DNA of 64,000 bases from Zoroaster sp. YZ-2022 (Eukaryota > Echinodermata > Asteroidea > Forcipulatida > Zoroasteridae). Below the pieces are notes generated by a model. The model did no database searches and was not told where the DNA came from. It saw only the letters and a list, made by a program, of their open reading frames with translations. This document shows, in pieces, positions 43,397-56,893 of the stretch. A program made the translations under genes and the position numbers. Numbering within the stretch: position 1 is the stretch's first letter; the number at the start of each line of letters is the position of its first letter. The stretch covers positions 23,574,682 through 23,638,681 of the forward strand of contig CM055831.1 of assembly GCA_029582265.1 (NCBI GenBank), read 5' to 3'.

Positions 43397-45440
43397 GTAA
43401 GAAATGTTTTAGTCGATTAATTACATGTATGCGAACATTTTTATTAGACAAGATATTAGCATAATCATTCCATGAGATTCTATACAATAGATACACATAA
43501 ATATTACTTGGATATTGGTGTTTAACTTACTTCATTTGATTACACACTTCATGTCATATTTACTGTTGCGATACTCCAGTGAGGAGCTAAACATGTGTTG
43601 TGACACGATCTACGCGTTCAAAACAATTATGCAGTATAAAGGGATTGAGCGTGTCTGGCATCGTGCACTTATATGTAGCAAAATGTGCCAATGTGCCATC
43701 TACAATTACAAGAATTATCTTACATGTATGTCAAAGAAGTGAAGATTTAAGGCTGAAGTTTGTGCCACTACTCTGAGGATTGAGATTACTTAGGCCTACG
43801 GTTAACCGACCAAAACTGCACTCACCATTTATACATTTTCTAACCGGCTAACCAAAACCAATAATTTCAAAAAATATAACCAACAATTTTGGAAGAATTT
43901 GCCACACATTTTGTAGTTCTAGATTTTCTTTTTTGCTGCATTGGTTATTAAACAATCATTGCGGGAAGTTTATTGATGATTTTTGATACACATTGTGCTA
44001 TTGCCGATGATCTATACTTTGTGTGGCCATCAGGTGCTGTCTTTTGGACACCCATTTGCAATTTTGGACACCCTATTTCATCTGTCATTTACATGTAAAA
44101 GTATTGTAAGTGAACAATTTGGACACCCTATTTCATCTGTCATTTACATGTAAAAGTATTGTAAGTCAACAATTTGGACACCCTGTTTTGAAATTTCCAG
44201 TTAACCGACCATGAAAGATTTGGTTAAACAGGAGTGAACTAAGCGGTAACTCCTAGCACTAGCTTGTACATCATATGTTTGCATACACTGTATAGTGACT
44301 GTACATGCACGGTACACATGCGTTGGTCATAGTGCAATGTACGAAATATCAGTACAATTTTTTTCCCCTAAAGCTTAGAATGTCAAAATGTTATTAAAAT
44401 AGTGATTCCGTGATATCAATGATTTTTCTGTCTCTATTCGTTATATACAAATGTGATCGAGTTATACCAAGACAAACATCAAGAACTCCCACTTAATTTT
44501 ACTTACACTCGGATTCAAATGAAACAAAACAGACAAATTCTTGTGATAGAACGCCACAGCCTTGAAACTGTTTTTATTGTCAAAACATAAATTGTTTGTG
44601 CCGGATGGCGAAAAATTGTTTGGCTATCCGGTCACACATGCAAAAAAAAAGAACTTGGGGCGCACCTGAGCCCCTACCATTCTTGGGCTTACATCATGCC
44701 CAACAATAAATTGGCACACATGGCCATAGATGTGGATACATCTGACCCAACCATTCTTGGGCTTACACCTGGCCATATCTGTGGGTACATTTGACCCCAA
44801 CCCTGTGGGCACACTTGGCCCAAGAAATATGAAATATATTCATAGAAGAGTAATACATTTATAGAGTATTTATACATAGTATAACCAATCCAGTAATATA
44901 ACCAATCAAGTAAGTTGTCAAGTTCCACCTTGGCACATGCGGTCGGAAATAGCCCATGTGGTACATCAGAGTGCTATTACAACTTCTTGCATGTTAAGTA
45001 TAAGCTAACTCAAAGCAATTACACTTGATGTAAAATAATTTGGCCTGAAAAAGTAAATACTTTTCTTGAAATATACCCAAAAAACACTATTTGCTGTGTG
45101 AATCCCATTAAAAATGCATACATGTAATCCCTTCTATTATCAGTGTTGTTCTTTACAAAGTGGACCCATACTTCAAAATGTCACAACCGAGACATTTTGA
45201 GGTACACACTTTCTTATCTAAAGATTAATGGCATACCCCAAGGCTCTTTAGAGAGATGAGGTAAACTGAAGCAGCCACCTGCTTTGTTTCATTGCAAGGC
45301 TAACTTGAAATAAACCAGTGCAGTAACTTGGGGTATACACATACTGTGTGAAGGTCAGAACACTTTGTTTTTGTCCCAGACCCAGGGGCATTTTGGGGTA
45401 TCCATGTACCATTCTTCTGTACAGTATGCAATATTTTAAG
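43397..45440. repeat. Block X, first copy
   Basis: Shared with 46154-48245 and 57208-59270. It includes a two-copy 55-bp repeat around 44063-44175 (GGACACCCTATTTCATCTGT) and a TTGGGC/TGGCCA word-rich part at 44640-44830. A 71-95 codon open frame after the array is present in all three copies but with several amino-acid changes. I recognise no gene. It ends at a duplication junction at 45441. Confidence 0.75.
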
Positions 45441-46153
45441 GCATTAGCAATTAAGGCTACCACTTGATGAACCCAGGTACACACTCAATGAACCCCTGCA
45501 GCACCCACTACATGAACTCATGGAACCCAGTCACCCTCCAAACAAGATGCATTGATGTCACCCCATGGAACCCAGTCACCCTCCAAACAAGATGCACTGA
45601 TGTCACCCCATGGAACCCAGTCACCCTCCAAACAAGATGCATTGATGTCACCCCATGGAACCCAGTCACCCTCCAAACAAGATGCACTGATGTCACCCCA
45701 TGGAACCCAGTCACCCTCCAAACAAGATGCACTGATGTCACCCCATGGAACCCAGTCACCCTCCAAACAAGATGCATTGATGTCACCCCATGGAACCCAG
45801 TCACCCTCCAAACAAGATGCACTGATGTCACCTCATGGAACCCAGTCACCCTCCAAACAAGATGCATTGATGTCACCCCATGGAACTCAGTCACCCTCCA
45901 AACAAGATGCATTGATGTCACCCCATGGAACCCAGTCACCCTCCAAACAAGATGCATTGATGTCACCCCATGAAACCCAGTCACCCTCCAAACAAGATGC
46001 ATTGATGTCACCCCATGGAACCCAGTCACCCTCCAAACAAGATGCACTGATGTCACCCCATGGAACCCAGTAACCCTCCAAACAAGATGCACTGATGTCA
46101 CCCCATGGAACCCAGTCACCCTCCAAACAAGATGCATTGATGTCACCCCATGG
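45441..46153 (+). repeat. 45-bp minisatellite, 14 copies
   Basis: The array is 45515-46153, the same unit as at 42938. The upstream acceptor-like region is missing because a duplication junction lies at 45441; the donor-like CATG|GTAAGAAATG is kept. The overlapping long open frames on both strands are products of the repeat period. Confidence 0.9.
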
Positions 46154-48245
46154 TAAGAAATGTTTTAGTCGATTAATTATGCTAACATTTTTATTAGATG
46201 AGATATTAGCATAATCATTCCCATGAGATTCTATACAATAGATACAAGTAAATATTACCTGGATATTGAGTTTTTAACTTGCTTCATTTGATTACACACT
46301 TCATGTCATATTTACTGCTGCGATACTCCAGTGAGGAGCTAAACAAGTGTTGTGACACAATCTACGCGTTCAAAACAATTATGCAGTATAAAGGGATTGA
46401 GTGTGTCGTGCATTGTTTGTTTATATGTAGCATATTGTGCCAATGTGCCATCTACAATTACAGGAATTATCTTACATGTATGTCAAAGAAGTGAAGATTT
46501 AAGACTGAAGTTTGTGCCACTACTCTGAGGATTGAGATTACTTAGGCCTACGGTTAACCGACCAAAACTGCACTCACCATTTATAAATTTTCTAACCGGC
46601 TAACCAAAACCAATAATTTAAAAAATATATAACCAACAATTTTGGAAGAATTTGCCACACATTTTGTAGTTCTAGATTTTCTTTTTTGCTGCATTGCTGG
46701 AAGTTTATTGATCTTTTTGATACACATTGTGCTATTTGCCGATGATCTATACTTTGTGTGGCCATCAGCTGCTGTCTTTGGACACCCATTTGCAATTTTG
46801 GACACCCTATTTCATCTGTCATTTACATGTAAAAGTATTGTAAGTGAACAATTTGGACACCCTATTTCATCTGTCATTTACATGTAGAAGTATTGTAAGT
46901 CAACAATTTGGACACCCTGTTTTGAAATTTCCAGTTAACCGACCATGAAAGATTTGGTTAAACAGGAGTGAACTAAGCGGTAACTCCTAGCACTAGCTTG
47001 TACATCATATGTTTGCATACACTGTATAGTGACTGTACATGCACGGTACACATGTGTTGGTCATAGTACAATATACGAAATATCAGTACAATTTTTTTCC
47101 CCTAAAGCTTAGAATGTCAAAATGTTATTAAAATAGTGATTCCGTGATATCAATGATTTTTCTGTCTCTATTTGTTATATACAAATGTGATCGAGTTATA
47201 CCAAGACAAACATCAAGAACTCCCACTTAATTTTACTTCAAATGAAACAAAACAGACAAATTCTTGTGATAGAACGCCACAGCCTTGAAACTGTTTTTAT
47301 TGTCAAAACATAAATTGTTTGTGCCGGATGGTGAAAAATTGTTTAGCTATCCGGTCACACATGCAAAAAAAAAGAACTTAGGGCGCACCTGAGCCCCTAC
47401 CATTCTTGGGCTTACATCATGCCCAACAACAAATTGGCACACATGGCCATTAGATGTGGATACATCTGACCCAACCATTCTTGGGCTTACACCTGGCCAT
47501 ATCTGTGGGTACATTTGACCCCAACCCTATGGGCACACTTGGCCCAAGAAATATGAAATATATTCATAGAAAGAGTAATACATTTATAGAGTATTTATAC
47601 ATACATGTAGTATAACCAATCAAGTAATATAACCAATCAAGTAAGTTGTCAAGTTCCACCTTGGCACATGCGGTCGGAAATAGCCCATGTGGTACATCAG
47701 AGTACTATTACAACTTCTTACATGTTAAGTATAAGCTAACTCAAAGCAATTACACTTGATGTAAAATAATTTGGCCTGAAAAAGAAAATACTTTTCTTGA
47801 AATATACCCAAAAAAACACACTATTTGCTGTGTGAATCCCATTAAAAATGCATACATGTAATCCCTTCTATTATCAGTGTTGTTCTTTACAAAGTGGACC
47901 CATACAGTGTACTTCAAAATGTCACAACTGGGACATTTTGAGGTACACACTTTCTTATCTAAAGATTAATGGCATACCCCAAGGCTCTTTAGAGAGATGA
48001 GGTAAACTGAAGCAGCCACCTGCTTTGTTTCATTGCAAGGCTAACTTGAAATAAACCAGTGCAGTAACTTGGGGTATACACATACTGTGTGAAGGTCAGA
48101 ACACTTTGTTTTTGTCCCAGACCCAGGGGCATTTTGGGGTATCCATGTACCATTCTTGTGTACAGTATGCAATATTTTAAGGCATGCATAGAAAAAGCAT
48201 TGTGTACTTAGCAGTTTTTGTTTTTGTGGCATTTTGGAGACTGCA
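46154..48245. repeat. Block X, second copy
   Basis: As 43397-45440, with small indels, for example loss of about 20 bp near 46695. It continues past the point where the first copy stops, to 'ggcattttggagactgcatg'. Confidence 0.75.
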
Positions 48246-48724
48246 TGTATACAAGGGTTTTAATGAATCTACACAGAAACCAATCTGTGAAAGTCTTTTG
48301 GGGGAAATGTGAATATTTGTTCATAACACAAGGCAATAGAGGACAAAGTTTTTATAACAATTCAGGCAGAATTATTCGTTTTGTCTAAGGTGTTACTATT
48401 CTTAAGAAAAAGTGAAATTATTGCCCAGAACTTAATAGTCCTAAAAAATGAAGTCAACTGACTAGTGTTGTTTTCACATCAAATTTGAAAATTGATATTT
48501 TCTCCCAAATAGTTAGCGGACACTTTTACAGGTTTAATGTGATGTTGGGAACATTTAACTAATGAGTGTAGTTCTTGCGTTTATTAGGACGCTAAGAATT
48601 GGCAGGATATTTGTGGTTCGGTTTACTTTGTCACATTCTTTCAATGTGAATAGACGTAACAATTTTGGACAAAATAATTTAAAGTGCGGAAATTATTTGC
48701 ACCGCCAATGGGTTTATTGCTGGT
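48246..48724. other. Segment shared only with 59271-59756, nothing recognised
   Basis: AT-rich sequence between blocks X and A, found in the last two units only. No ORF or repeat structure is seen. Confidence 0.5.
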
Positions 48725-49774
48725 TAACGTTGTGAACAACAAAAACATTTTGACAATATTTGTGTTTTGTATTTATGGAATAAGTTATGTAAATTAAATG
48801 TAATAATATACAGTACACGTACATAGCTTAACAATAAAGATCCTCTATGACACTGCATCATTCAATTAAATTTTCAAATCAAATTTTGTATTTTCAAAAC
48901 TTTTATGACATAACAGTCAGAACAAGAAGACTTAGTAAGAGACGTATTCAATATTGACTCCTTGTAATTCCAGCACACTGTCAGTGGACTGTCCGTATTG
49001 GTAAGGGTCAGACAGTCCGCTGACAGAACGTCCTGCATGCACTCATGCCTGGTCGAGTTAATGAGGCTGGCATGGCTCTGCCCCTTTGTTAGGTGATAAA
49101 TATTTGAGACTTCCGAAGTCTGATTTATTCATCTGCAGTTCGACAAACTTGGATCTTGGCCATTCGACAGTCATATTTTAGATATACCCTTTTCAAACTT
49201 TTCAATAAATCCAGCCCATTGTCCTTTTCCAGGTTTGGAAAGTTTATATTTCTTAAATATATTTCAGAATTGTAATTTTATAGGCATAAATTAAAACATA
49301 CAATTAAATGCATAGCAAGATATGACAAAATGAACAACCAAACATAATAAGTAACAAAATGGAAGTAATGAGGAAGATTAAAAGACTTAAGAATCTGTAC
49401 CAAGATTGCAAATGGAGTTAGTGGGAAGGGGGATATGTGGATAAGGGCGGGACAATTTGTTTGAAAAAGTAGATTAAAAATATGAATCAAGTTTACCTTT
49501 TCTAATTATTAAGTTTGTGTTCTCATTTTTTAAACACTGTCAAACACTATCAAAATCGTATGTGTAGTAAGTACATTTACAGGTCAAATTGAGTCAACTG
49601 TTTTTGACTGGTAAAAAAGCATTGTCTGGTATTGGTCAGGGTGGTCAAAATGACAGTAAAAACCAGTCAAAACTGCCCCTGCGTTCACATTTGGGTTAAC
49701 AGTCAAAACAGGCAGTTGACTGATTTTGACCTGTATAGGTACTTCCCATTAAAGGGCAGCTATAGTAGGAGGCT
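48725..49774. repeat. Block A, third copy
   Basis: Hairpin arms at 48978-48993 and 49011-49026. It ends with the truncated GTCAAAA MITE and the TTAA that starts the CCAGTT element. Confidence 0.75.
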
Positions 49775-49777
49775 TAA

Positions 49778-50013
49778 CCAGTTGACGTCGGGAATATTAT
49801 TTTTTTTCCAGTCCCCCGTGCGGGTTTATTTTCAGTGAAAAATCTGAAAAAATTTCTAGCCATTAATAACTTTTTTTGTCAATGAAACTAAGTTCGGACA
49901 CCCAAATAAACACCTTTACTCATTGACATTTCGAGAATTAAATGGCTAGTTTTTTAATAACGGTTGTGTTTGTTCAGCACAATTAGACCGTTGGCAAGCT
50001 CCGATGCAACGGC
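49778..50013. mobile_element. CCAGTT-family MITE, right part deleted
   Basis: Starts CCAGTTGACGTCGG after TTAA (49774-49777) and matches 20135-20370. It then jumps at 'ggcctatta' to 'acctacatgtacatgtatga', the sequence just downstream of TRIM-D. About 1.2 kb present in the TRIM-B unit is missing. Confidence 0.75.
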
Positions 50014-50273
50014 CTATTAACCTACATGTACATGTATGACTAGAAACCAGAGACATTTTTTTGGCCTAAATCAAAGTGAAGACTCCATTGTCAATGAATT
50101 GTGCTCTGTACCTCTTGTCATGTCAAACATTATTAATAAGCAACACGAGATTAATCCTAGAGTGACAAGATACTACATTACATGTTTGGGTAAAATATCT
50201 TCAAAAGGACATTTAATTTATTCACCATTATGATGACAAGGGAGATTGCCAGCCAGCAGCATGTTGGATTACA

Positions 50274-52623
50274 TCACACCTTGTGATATATCTTCACTGA
50301 GTAGCGGTCTGCCACTACCAGCTGATGCTCATCTGCAGTGAATGTGATTCCCATGGGCCAGTAAATACCCTGATGAGCTATACATGATATGAATCTACCA
50401 TCATCATCATAATGGTGAATATGACCAGTGTTATTCCCATTGTGCACTCCAATGTATATGCCTGATCTGTCACAGCATACACCTTGACAGTATTGAACTT
50501 CCTGACCATTGATTGTTGGTTTGATTGTGAGTAATGAAGTACCATTGCTATCAACGATGTCTACTTGATGTTGGTCATAACCACTGACTACAACTCTGTT
50601 ATTATTATCAATGGCCAGGTAGCAAGGTTTTGTTTTGACTGACATAGTGTGGATGAGCGAGCCATCAGTGGGGCTGTGCTCGCTCACCAACATCCTCTCC
50701 ACATCACCTATTATGATGTTACCCTTATTATTTACTACTACACTCCAGAGGTCCATTGCTGTCCTCCCTACCTCACTATGAGGCACTGTGTGGAAGTCAA
50801 AAGCAAGTGTGCCATCATTGTTGTACATCTTGACATTGTTGGTACCGTCCACAACCACTAAGTGATTGTGTATAGCTGCAATGTCATATGGACCTGGAAA
50901 AATAAGAGATATCACAGCACAGTAAAATAACAATTATGTACAAAATTATGATTTTGTTTTCTAATGTTGAAGCATAAAGAATTTCATATCATAAAATTAA
51001 TTTATTGAAATTAATTGTAAAGGCCTTTCATAGTGCTTCACTGAGATCAGCTCTCATACAGGGACTTGTTCAAGACAATGTCTGAGTTAAAGGACCCTTG
51101 TGCAGAGACCTCGACACAATAAAAACAGCACATAGCACAGCACATACACATAGCACGTTTACTTTAAATAGTCATTGAGGTATTTTTTCTGCATTTTGTA
51201 ATTCCTAATAAGATTTTTCCTGTGCAGTCTTGTTACACAGAACATCATGCACTCTTGTGCACTACAGTACACTATGCTATTGAATGCATTTAATGTGTAC
51301 ATAAGAAACTTACATCCTTGTATTGGAATGGTTCTTTTCTGATGTCCCTTGGTGCTGCAGATTACCACTCTTTTGTTACTACAGTCTGCCACTGCAATCT
51401 CATCACCAGGTTGACAAGCAGCAATACCCAAAGCCCCATTGAATTCTCCTGAACCACCTCCCTTTTTGCCAAATTCACCACACAGCTCCCACTTGGGTTC
51501 CTGCAGCTCCACCTTGCCAAGATTGATATCACCAACCCTCTGACTCTCCTTGAATCTCAGATGACAAAGCTTGTCATCAATCTTGGGAAGACTTTGACTG
51601 CTGAGAAATTTCAAGTCCTTGCTGATAGTGGGATAGAGTGCAAGGAAGTCAGGATCTGATGAATTGTTGGTGACATCTTTGGCAGTCTCCAGTGAATGCT
51701 GTATTTGTTGTGAGATTACACTCACTGTTTGCTCATATTCATCCAATTTGTTGTTCTGATCTTTGTGGAGGTTTTTGATTTCATCAATGATACGACTCTC
51801 TTGAGCTGTTACCTCAGCCCTGATCTCATCAGCTCTGTTCTTCACCTGTGCCATTGTTCTTTCAACTGTGATGTCCAGTTTGTCTTTCATTGTTGAGGCA
51901 GTTGCTAGAGATTGTTCAAGTTTCTTGAGAACTCCTTCAAGGGAGTAAAAATTGAGCCAATGACTGTTTATATGTGGATGAGGCTTGGTTGCAATCAATG
52001 TACTCATGTTGTGGTTTACAGTGGTCTAGGACAGTGCAAGCTTGGCAAATCATCTTGTCACATGTTACACAATAGAACCATGCCACTTCACCCTCATGGG
52101 TTTGGCATTCTGGATGACGTTTTTGTTTTGTCTCTTTTATTGCTACTTTCCCCTGCATAAAGTCCTCCAAAGTAGCAATGGTGTGACTTGACAGTGCGGT
52201 GATTCTTGAATGTAAGTCTCTACAATTTTCGCACATGTTCTGTGCGCAGTTTAGACAGCGATGTGTAGGCTCATTTTCCTCCTTGCATACAAATTCACAG
52301 GTAAGCTTTGTGTCACCAGACGAGCTGACCAACTTGTATTGCAGTGTGATCTCCTCAACAAGACCAATTAGATAGAAGTTGGTCTTGAGGCCTGGAACAC
52401 CCATCGTAGGAAGTTGTGTCTCCCGTCGACACAAAGGACAAGGAATCATGACAGCATCCTTGTATTTGGTAGTGTGGTATTCATCTAAACAGTTTTCACA
52501 GAAGTTGTGGACACAGTCCAGCATTTTGGGTTGTCTGTACACCTCTTTGCAAATACTGCACTCAAGATGATCCTTGCTGATTTTCTCTAGAGCTGAACTC
52601 AATGTTGGTTTAGAAGTAGCCAT
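50274..52623 (-). pseudogene. TRIM-NHL gene with frameshift in the coiled coil (TRIM-D)
   Basis: Same two-exon layout as TRIM-B/C: exons 52623-51314 and 50893-50274, intron 419 bp with consensus splice sites. Exon 1 is 1310 bp rather than 1312. Near 51940-51952 one G is missing from a GGGG run and one base from AAAGAA. The net loss of two bases shifts the frame just after B-box 2 and ends the protein after 228 residues. The truncated form keeps RING, B-box 1 (CEFVC) and B-box 2 but loses the coiled coil and NHL propeller. The rest of the gene shows no other break, and the shifted frame is open to its stop. It is therefore either a very young pseudogene, a truncated RING/B-box protein, or a sequencing error in two homopolymers. 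Confidence 0.8.
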
Positions 52624-52628
52624 TTCTA

Positions 52629-55340
52629 TCTGTTAATAAATGATATAAGAAATGAAAATTGTGAACAAACTCAACATCAGCCACATACACATATCCTGAC
52701 TGCCCTGCGAAGGGGGGGGGGGGTGTAGGAGATTTTTTTTTATAGGATCATAACCCCGGTAAAAAAGACCTATTGCACAAACTTGTCAGTTGGCCCAAAA
52801 AAGTCTCCTGATTCTGATCTCCATGCACGTCACCTCAGACCCGCTTGTCAGCCTTTTTAGTTTTCTTTGCTATGAAACAATTCCCAATTCCCAATTGCAG
52901 CAAATATTGCTTGATCGATTGGAATTTTGCAGCTTTTTCACATAGGGTATGAACGTTTGCCCGACTTGTGTGGCCTCTCTTAGCCACCATACTTTGTATA
53001 TGGGGAATTTAGTCTTGTTCCAATAACTTAACCGTGTAAAAATGTTAACATGTATCACCCCCAAAAAAAAAAATTACAAAAAAAAAATGTGTCACCACAC
53101 CGATATAGAAGCCGACCCATGACCAGAAACCAGACTTTTTTGTTATGGCCGTATAATTTTTTTAATTTTTTTTTAAAATTTTTTTAAAAATGCAATTCGC
53201 CCTACACAAGGCCAATGGCCACTCCAAGGTGGGGGCTACTAAGTCATTGAATTGTTACAACGACTCCACACTGAAGAAACCAGCCCCTCGCACCGAAACA
53301 AGACAAGTTAATAACCATCCTCTTCACGGTGCGAATAGGACTGGGAGGGGTAACTAGTCCAGAACAAGGCAGTTGTTAAACTGTCTCTGCCCCTATAAGC
53401 AATTATGGTTAAGTGTCTTGCTCAAGGACACAAGTGTCACGGCCGGGATTCGAACCCACATTCTGCTGCTAACACCAGAACTTGAGTCCGGCAAGCTAGA
53501 CCGCTCGGCCACTACACTCCACGAAATGTTTGAAAAAGATTCAGCCATTTCTTTGTCAGAAAATGTATATCTATTCACCCAGTCATTGATTAAACTTGTT
53601 TCGCCTGTGTTATGTTTTTACTATTTTACTTGTGATTTTCATTAATTTTTGTTTTCTTTTGAACAGTGTTATTGAAAATTTCAAGTAAATTTTGTCAGAA
53701 GTTTGGTTTTTACAAGCCTTTCAAAAGGCTCAAACGTCATGATCACCTGACAACGGGTCTTGTTTTGACAACCGAGTGCACAATTGACGAATAGGAATTC
53801 GAGGTCATGTACTTCCAATGCAAATTAGCTAATAAATGTTGATTATTGACAGCTAAAACAGACTTCGAAACTTCGCGAAGTTGTTTATTGTTAACATTGA
53901 TTACATGCTGTCTACACAGACGTTGTATTTAAAAATGCTTGCTATTTTCATGGAATTATAACGTGGACAGTGAAGATGGAGATGATGTTGACTTTGAACA
54001 CACTGACAGCGACGGAATTAATGATTTTCAGGGTAAAAATGACAGTAAGGCCTCTGAATCTGAGGTTGTAATAACCGACAGCAATAGCGATACAGCAATA
54101 GGCATATACATGTAGCATGCCATGTACCATGGCATGACCACAACAGCAAGCAATGTCGCAGGCTAAATGTGCCCATAGGACCAGCAATAGGGCGAGCAAC
54201 AAATGTAAAAATTGGACAGATGTTACGATTTCCCACCCCCATTAAAAAGTGGGGTAGGTCATGTGAAAGTTTCAGCTCAATGCCGAGTCTAAGTCTTGAA
54301 TAAAGTGTGAAAAAGCATTCATTATTTTTTACAAAAACCCAAGGAGCAAAAAGTTGCCAATTTTTTAATACCAAGTTTTTAATGTGCATATTCTGTTGTT
54401 TTCTCTGAAATGAGATCACTTTATTACAGAACAATTATTCAGGATGATTGGTACCTCTACATGTATCACATGAAGTTAACATTCAAATAATAATTCAGTA
54501 TTTTTGTAATCAATGTTGTACCATGGAGCCTCCATGGTTGTACATACCTTCCCCACTTTAAACCAGTTGGTCTAATCCTTCCCTACAAACCAGTTGGTCT
54601 AATTTTATCCACTGTATCACTGTCAAAACATCTGTACAAATGTTAGCTTACCCTACAGTGGTTTTACCTTGTTTTATTGAAGTCAGTTTAAGACGGTTGA
54701 ACTCAAAATGAAGTCAGTTTTTCTTGCTGAAGACAGCAAATGATGCTACATGTAACATTACTTAGGGTGGATCCCAAACAAAATGGTGCTTGACAAACAG
54801 TTTCAAGTTTCAACTGTCATTGCTAGAATCATGTGACAAGGTCATAGGTTTGCCTGCTACACAGTGAATGCAGTGTACATTTGTGTGTATTATTGGCTCA
54901 GTGACGTACATTGAACTTTATTGTCATACAGTAGTTCAGTTGTGTTGAGTACAGCTGTACTTTTAGTGGGAAGTAGAGGTCAAATGTCCTGTTTTGACTG
55001 TTGACCCATTATGTGCACCCTTGGATTACCTGCTGAAAAGAAGGGGCGATAGAGTGGACAGTGGTTAGGATCAATATTGGTACAGCACTTTAATTAATAA
55101 AACAAATAATCAAATAAAATGGAGATTAAATAATTTCCTTTGAAATTAACATTAACAAAACTTTAACTCTTATGAAATAATCCAGAACTCAAAACTAGTT
55201 CGTAACTCACTCAAATAAAAATAAACGAAAGTAACTCCAACTAGTCTTGGTTTGTACGAGAAGAATTATTAACTCAAATAAAAATAATAAATCTAGTAAG
55301 AAGTAAATAAAAATACATAAAAAAATATGAAAATTCAGAA
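52629..55340. repeat. Block U, upstream flank of TRIM-D, with one insertion
   Basis: Same as 24060-26636 with a SINE at 53153-53523. The acidic plus-strand stretch here (53963-54110) lacks the stop codon found in the other copies. Confidence 0.8.
53153..53523 (-). mobile_element. SINE with the tRNA-Leu head but a different body
   Basis: On the minus strand the head (53400-53520) has A box TGGCCGAGCGG and B box GGTTCGAATCCC, as in the other SINEs. The remainder (53190-53400) is unrelated to their body: it contains CACCTTGGAGTGGCC and CCTTGTGTAGGGCG, and ends in A/T runs. Other U blocks lack it. This points to a second SINE family sharing the head. Confidence 0.75.
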
Positions 55341-56893
55341 GGGAAACTTAAGCTTATCACAGCTGGCCAAATCTCCATAAAATCAGGAGTTGCGCCAGAA
55401 TGCAAAGTAAAACATTTTTATAAAGTAATACTTGACTAAACTGTTAATGTAATCATGGGCCTTTTCCTCATCCCTACTCTCTATAAACTAAACAAAGTAA
55501 CTGTAAACAAATAATTAAATCTTCCTTTTAACTTGGAGACTGTGCCAGTCTATTATCGAGCCAGTACATGGCTAAAGTTACCAAAAACAAACTGAGCTAC
55601 TGTGGGCAATTTGGCTCTCTCTTCTGTTATTAGTTACCTATTCTGTGTATAACAGAGTAAAGAAAAACATAATGTCAAAACAAGGCAATTTAAGTCCAGC
55701 CCAGCTCTACCCAATAAACTGTTATAAACAAATTCTAGAAGATAAAATCGTGTGCTTAAAACCAAAGAACACTTCCTAGCCTGGCACTTGCCTCTTATGC
55801 TAAAAATCAAGGGAATAGTTTACAAGTAGCTATTAAAAGAGACATAAAGGCTATTAACCTATTCAACAGAATGCACTGATATTAAGGCCACAGAGTTATG
55901 TACATTAAGTATTCTACCATAAGATTGAAGGTTTAATTTCTCAAGTGTGCCATTTTCACATGTATTATTGTCATATGGCACCTCTGCCTAATGGTCATAG
56001 AGACAAAGCCCTATGTGTGGAAATTCCTTTAGTCAACTTTTCTCTTCAAAATATACGAAGTTAAGAAAATATAACCTTTAACCCTAACCCCCTAGGTATT
56101 CTAGCTTGGAACCTTCCTGAATCCTCCAAAATCCATCAGTGCACTTTTGGAAACATAATTCCCTTATCTTCAAAATACACCATGTATTTTCGTTGATCTT
56201 TCATATTCAGCACTTATGGCCTGTACTTCTTGCCAGGTAGTAATTTTGCCCCATTTGAAGAGGTGAAACTACCAGTTTCCATCAGTGCTGAATTTTTCCC
56301 CAAAAGTGCCCCATGGATTTAGGGTTGTTAGGGTTAAAGTTTGAACTATCACAAACTTTAGTTACTTATTAACAATATCTCTGAGATAAAGGGAAATTTA
56401 AAGAATACAAATCTCACTCTGATCCAGATTATAGCCGATTTTGGACCAGTTTGACCATTGTTACACACAGAGGAAAAATAGTTCATATCTCAAACGTTTC
56501 TCAAGTTTAAATATAACAACCCTGTAAGCCAGTGATATGGTGATACAAAAAAGGGCACACGCCTACCTCCGTCCCTTCCCATTCCTTACTAGATTTCACC
56601 AATTTGATTGTTGCTCTCAGTGATAATGTTATGACTCTCACTGAAAATATAATGTCAAGGGTAGTTCCACACACATGTCCCTTCCTAGTGTCAGCTGTTC
56701 TTGTCTTCCTCCCAATGGCCTCAGTCTGTGTTCTCATAATACCTCAAAAATTAGTGCAAAATGAAAGATAACTTTAGAATTTATTCTGTAAATTATATTA
56801 TTTTTTCCCCAAAATGTTTATTTATCTATTGATGAAAGTCTTGTTTATTAATGTTTTTTTAATATATGAACTGTTTTTTGTGATATTTTACAG
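55341..56893. repeat. Block V, third copy
   Basis: Same as 41261-42809, with a CCCTAAC MITE. A short stretch at about 55928-56030 is inverted relative to the others: 'gtttaatttctcaagtgtgcc' against 'ggcacacttgagaaattaaac'. It ends at the acceptor-like TTTTACAG. Confidence 0.75.
56082..56333. mobile_element. TTAA MITE, CCCTAAC family
   Basis: The orthologous duplicate of 41995-42248, flanked by TTAA at 56078-56081 and 56334-56337. Confidence 0.9.

Noticed and set aside
42888..46153. Long overlapping open frames of 15-residue repeats on both strands as repeat-protein genes
   Set aside because: A 45-bp period keeps any stop-free frame open through the whole array; four of six frames are open, and none connects through the flanking exon-like sequence.
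53265..53300. Hammerhead-like CTGAAGA...GAAAC in the SINE
   Set aside because: The sequence between the two core parts cannot form helix II.
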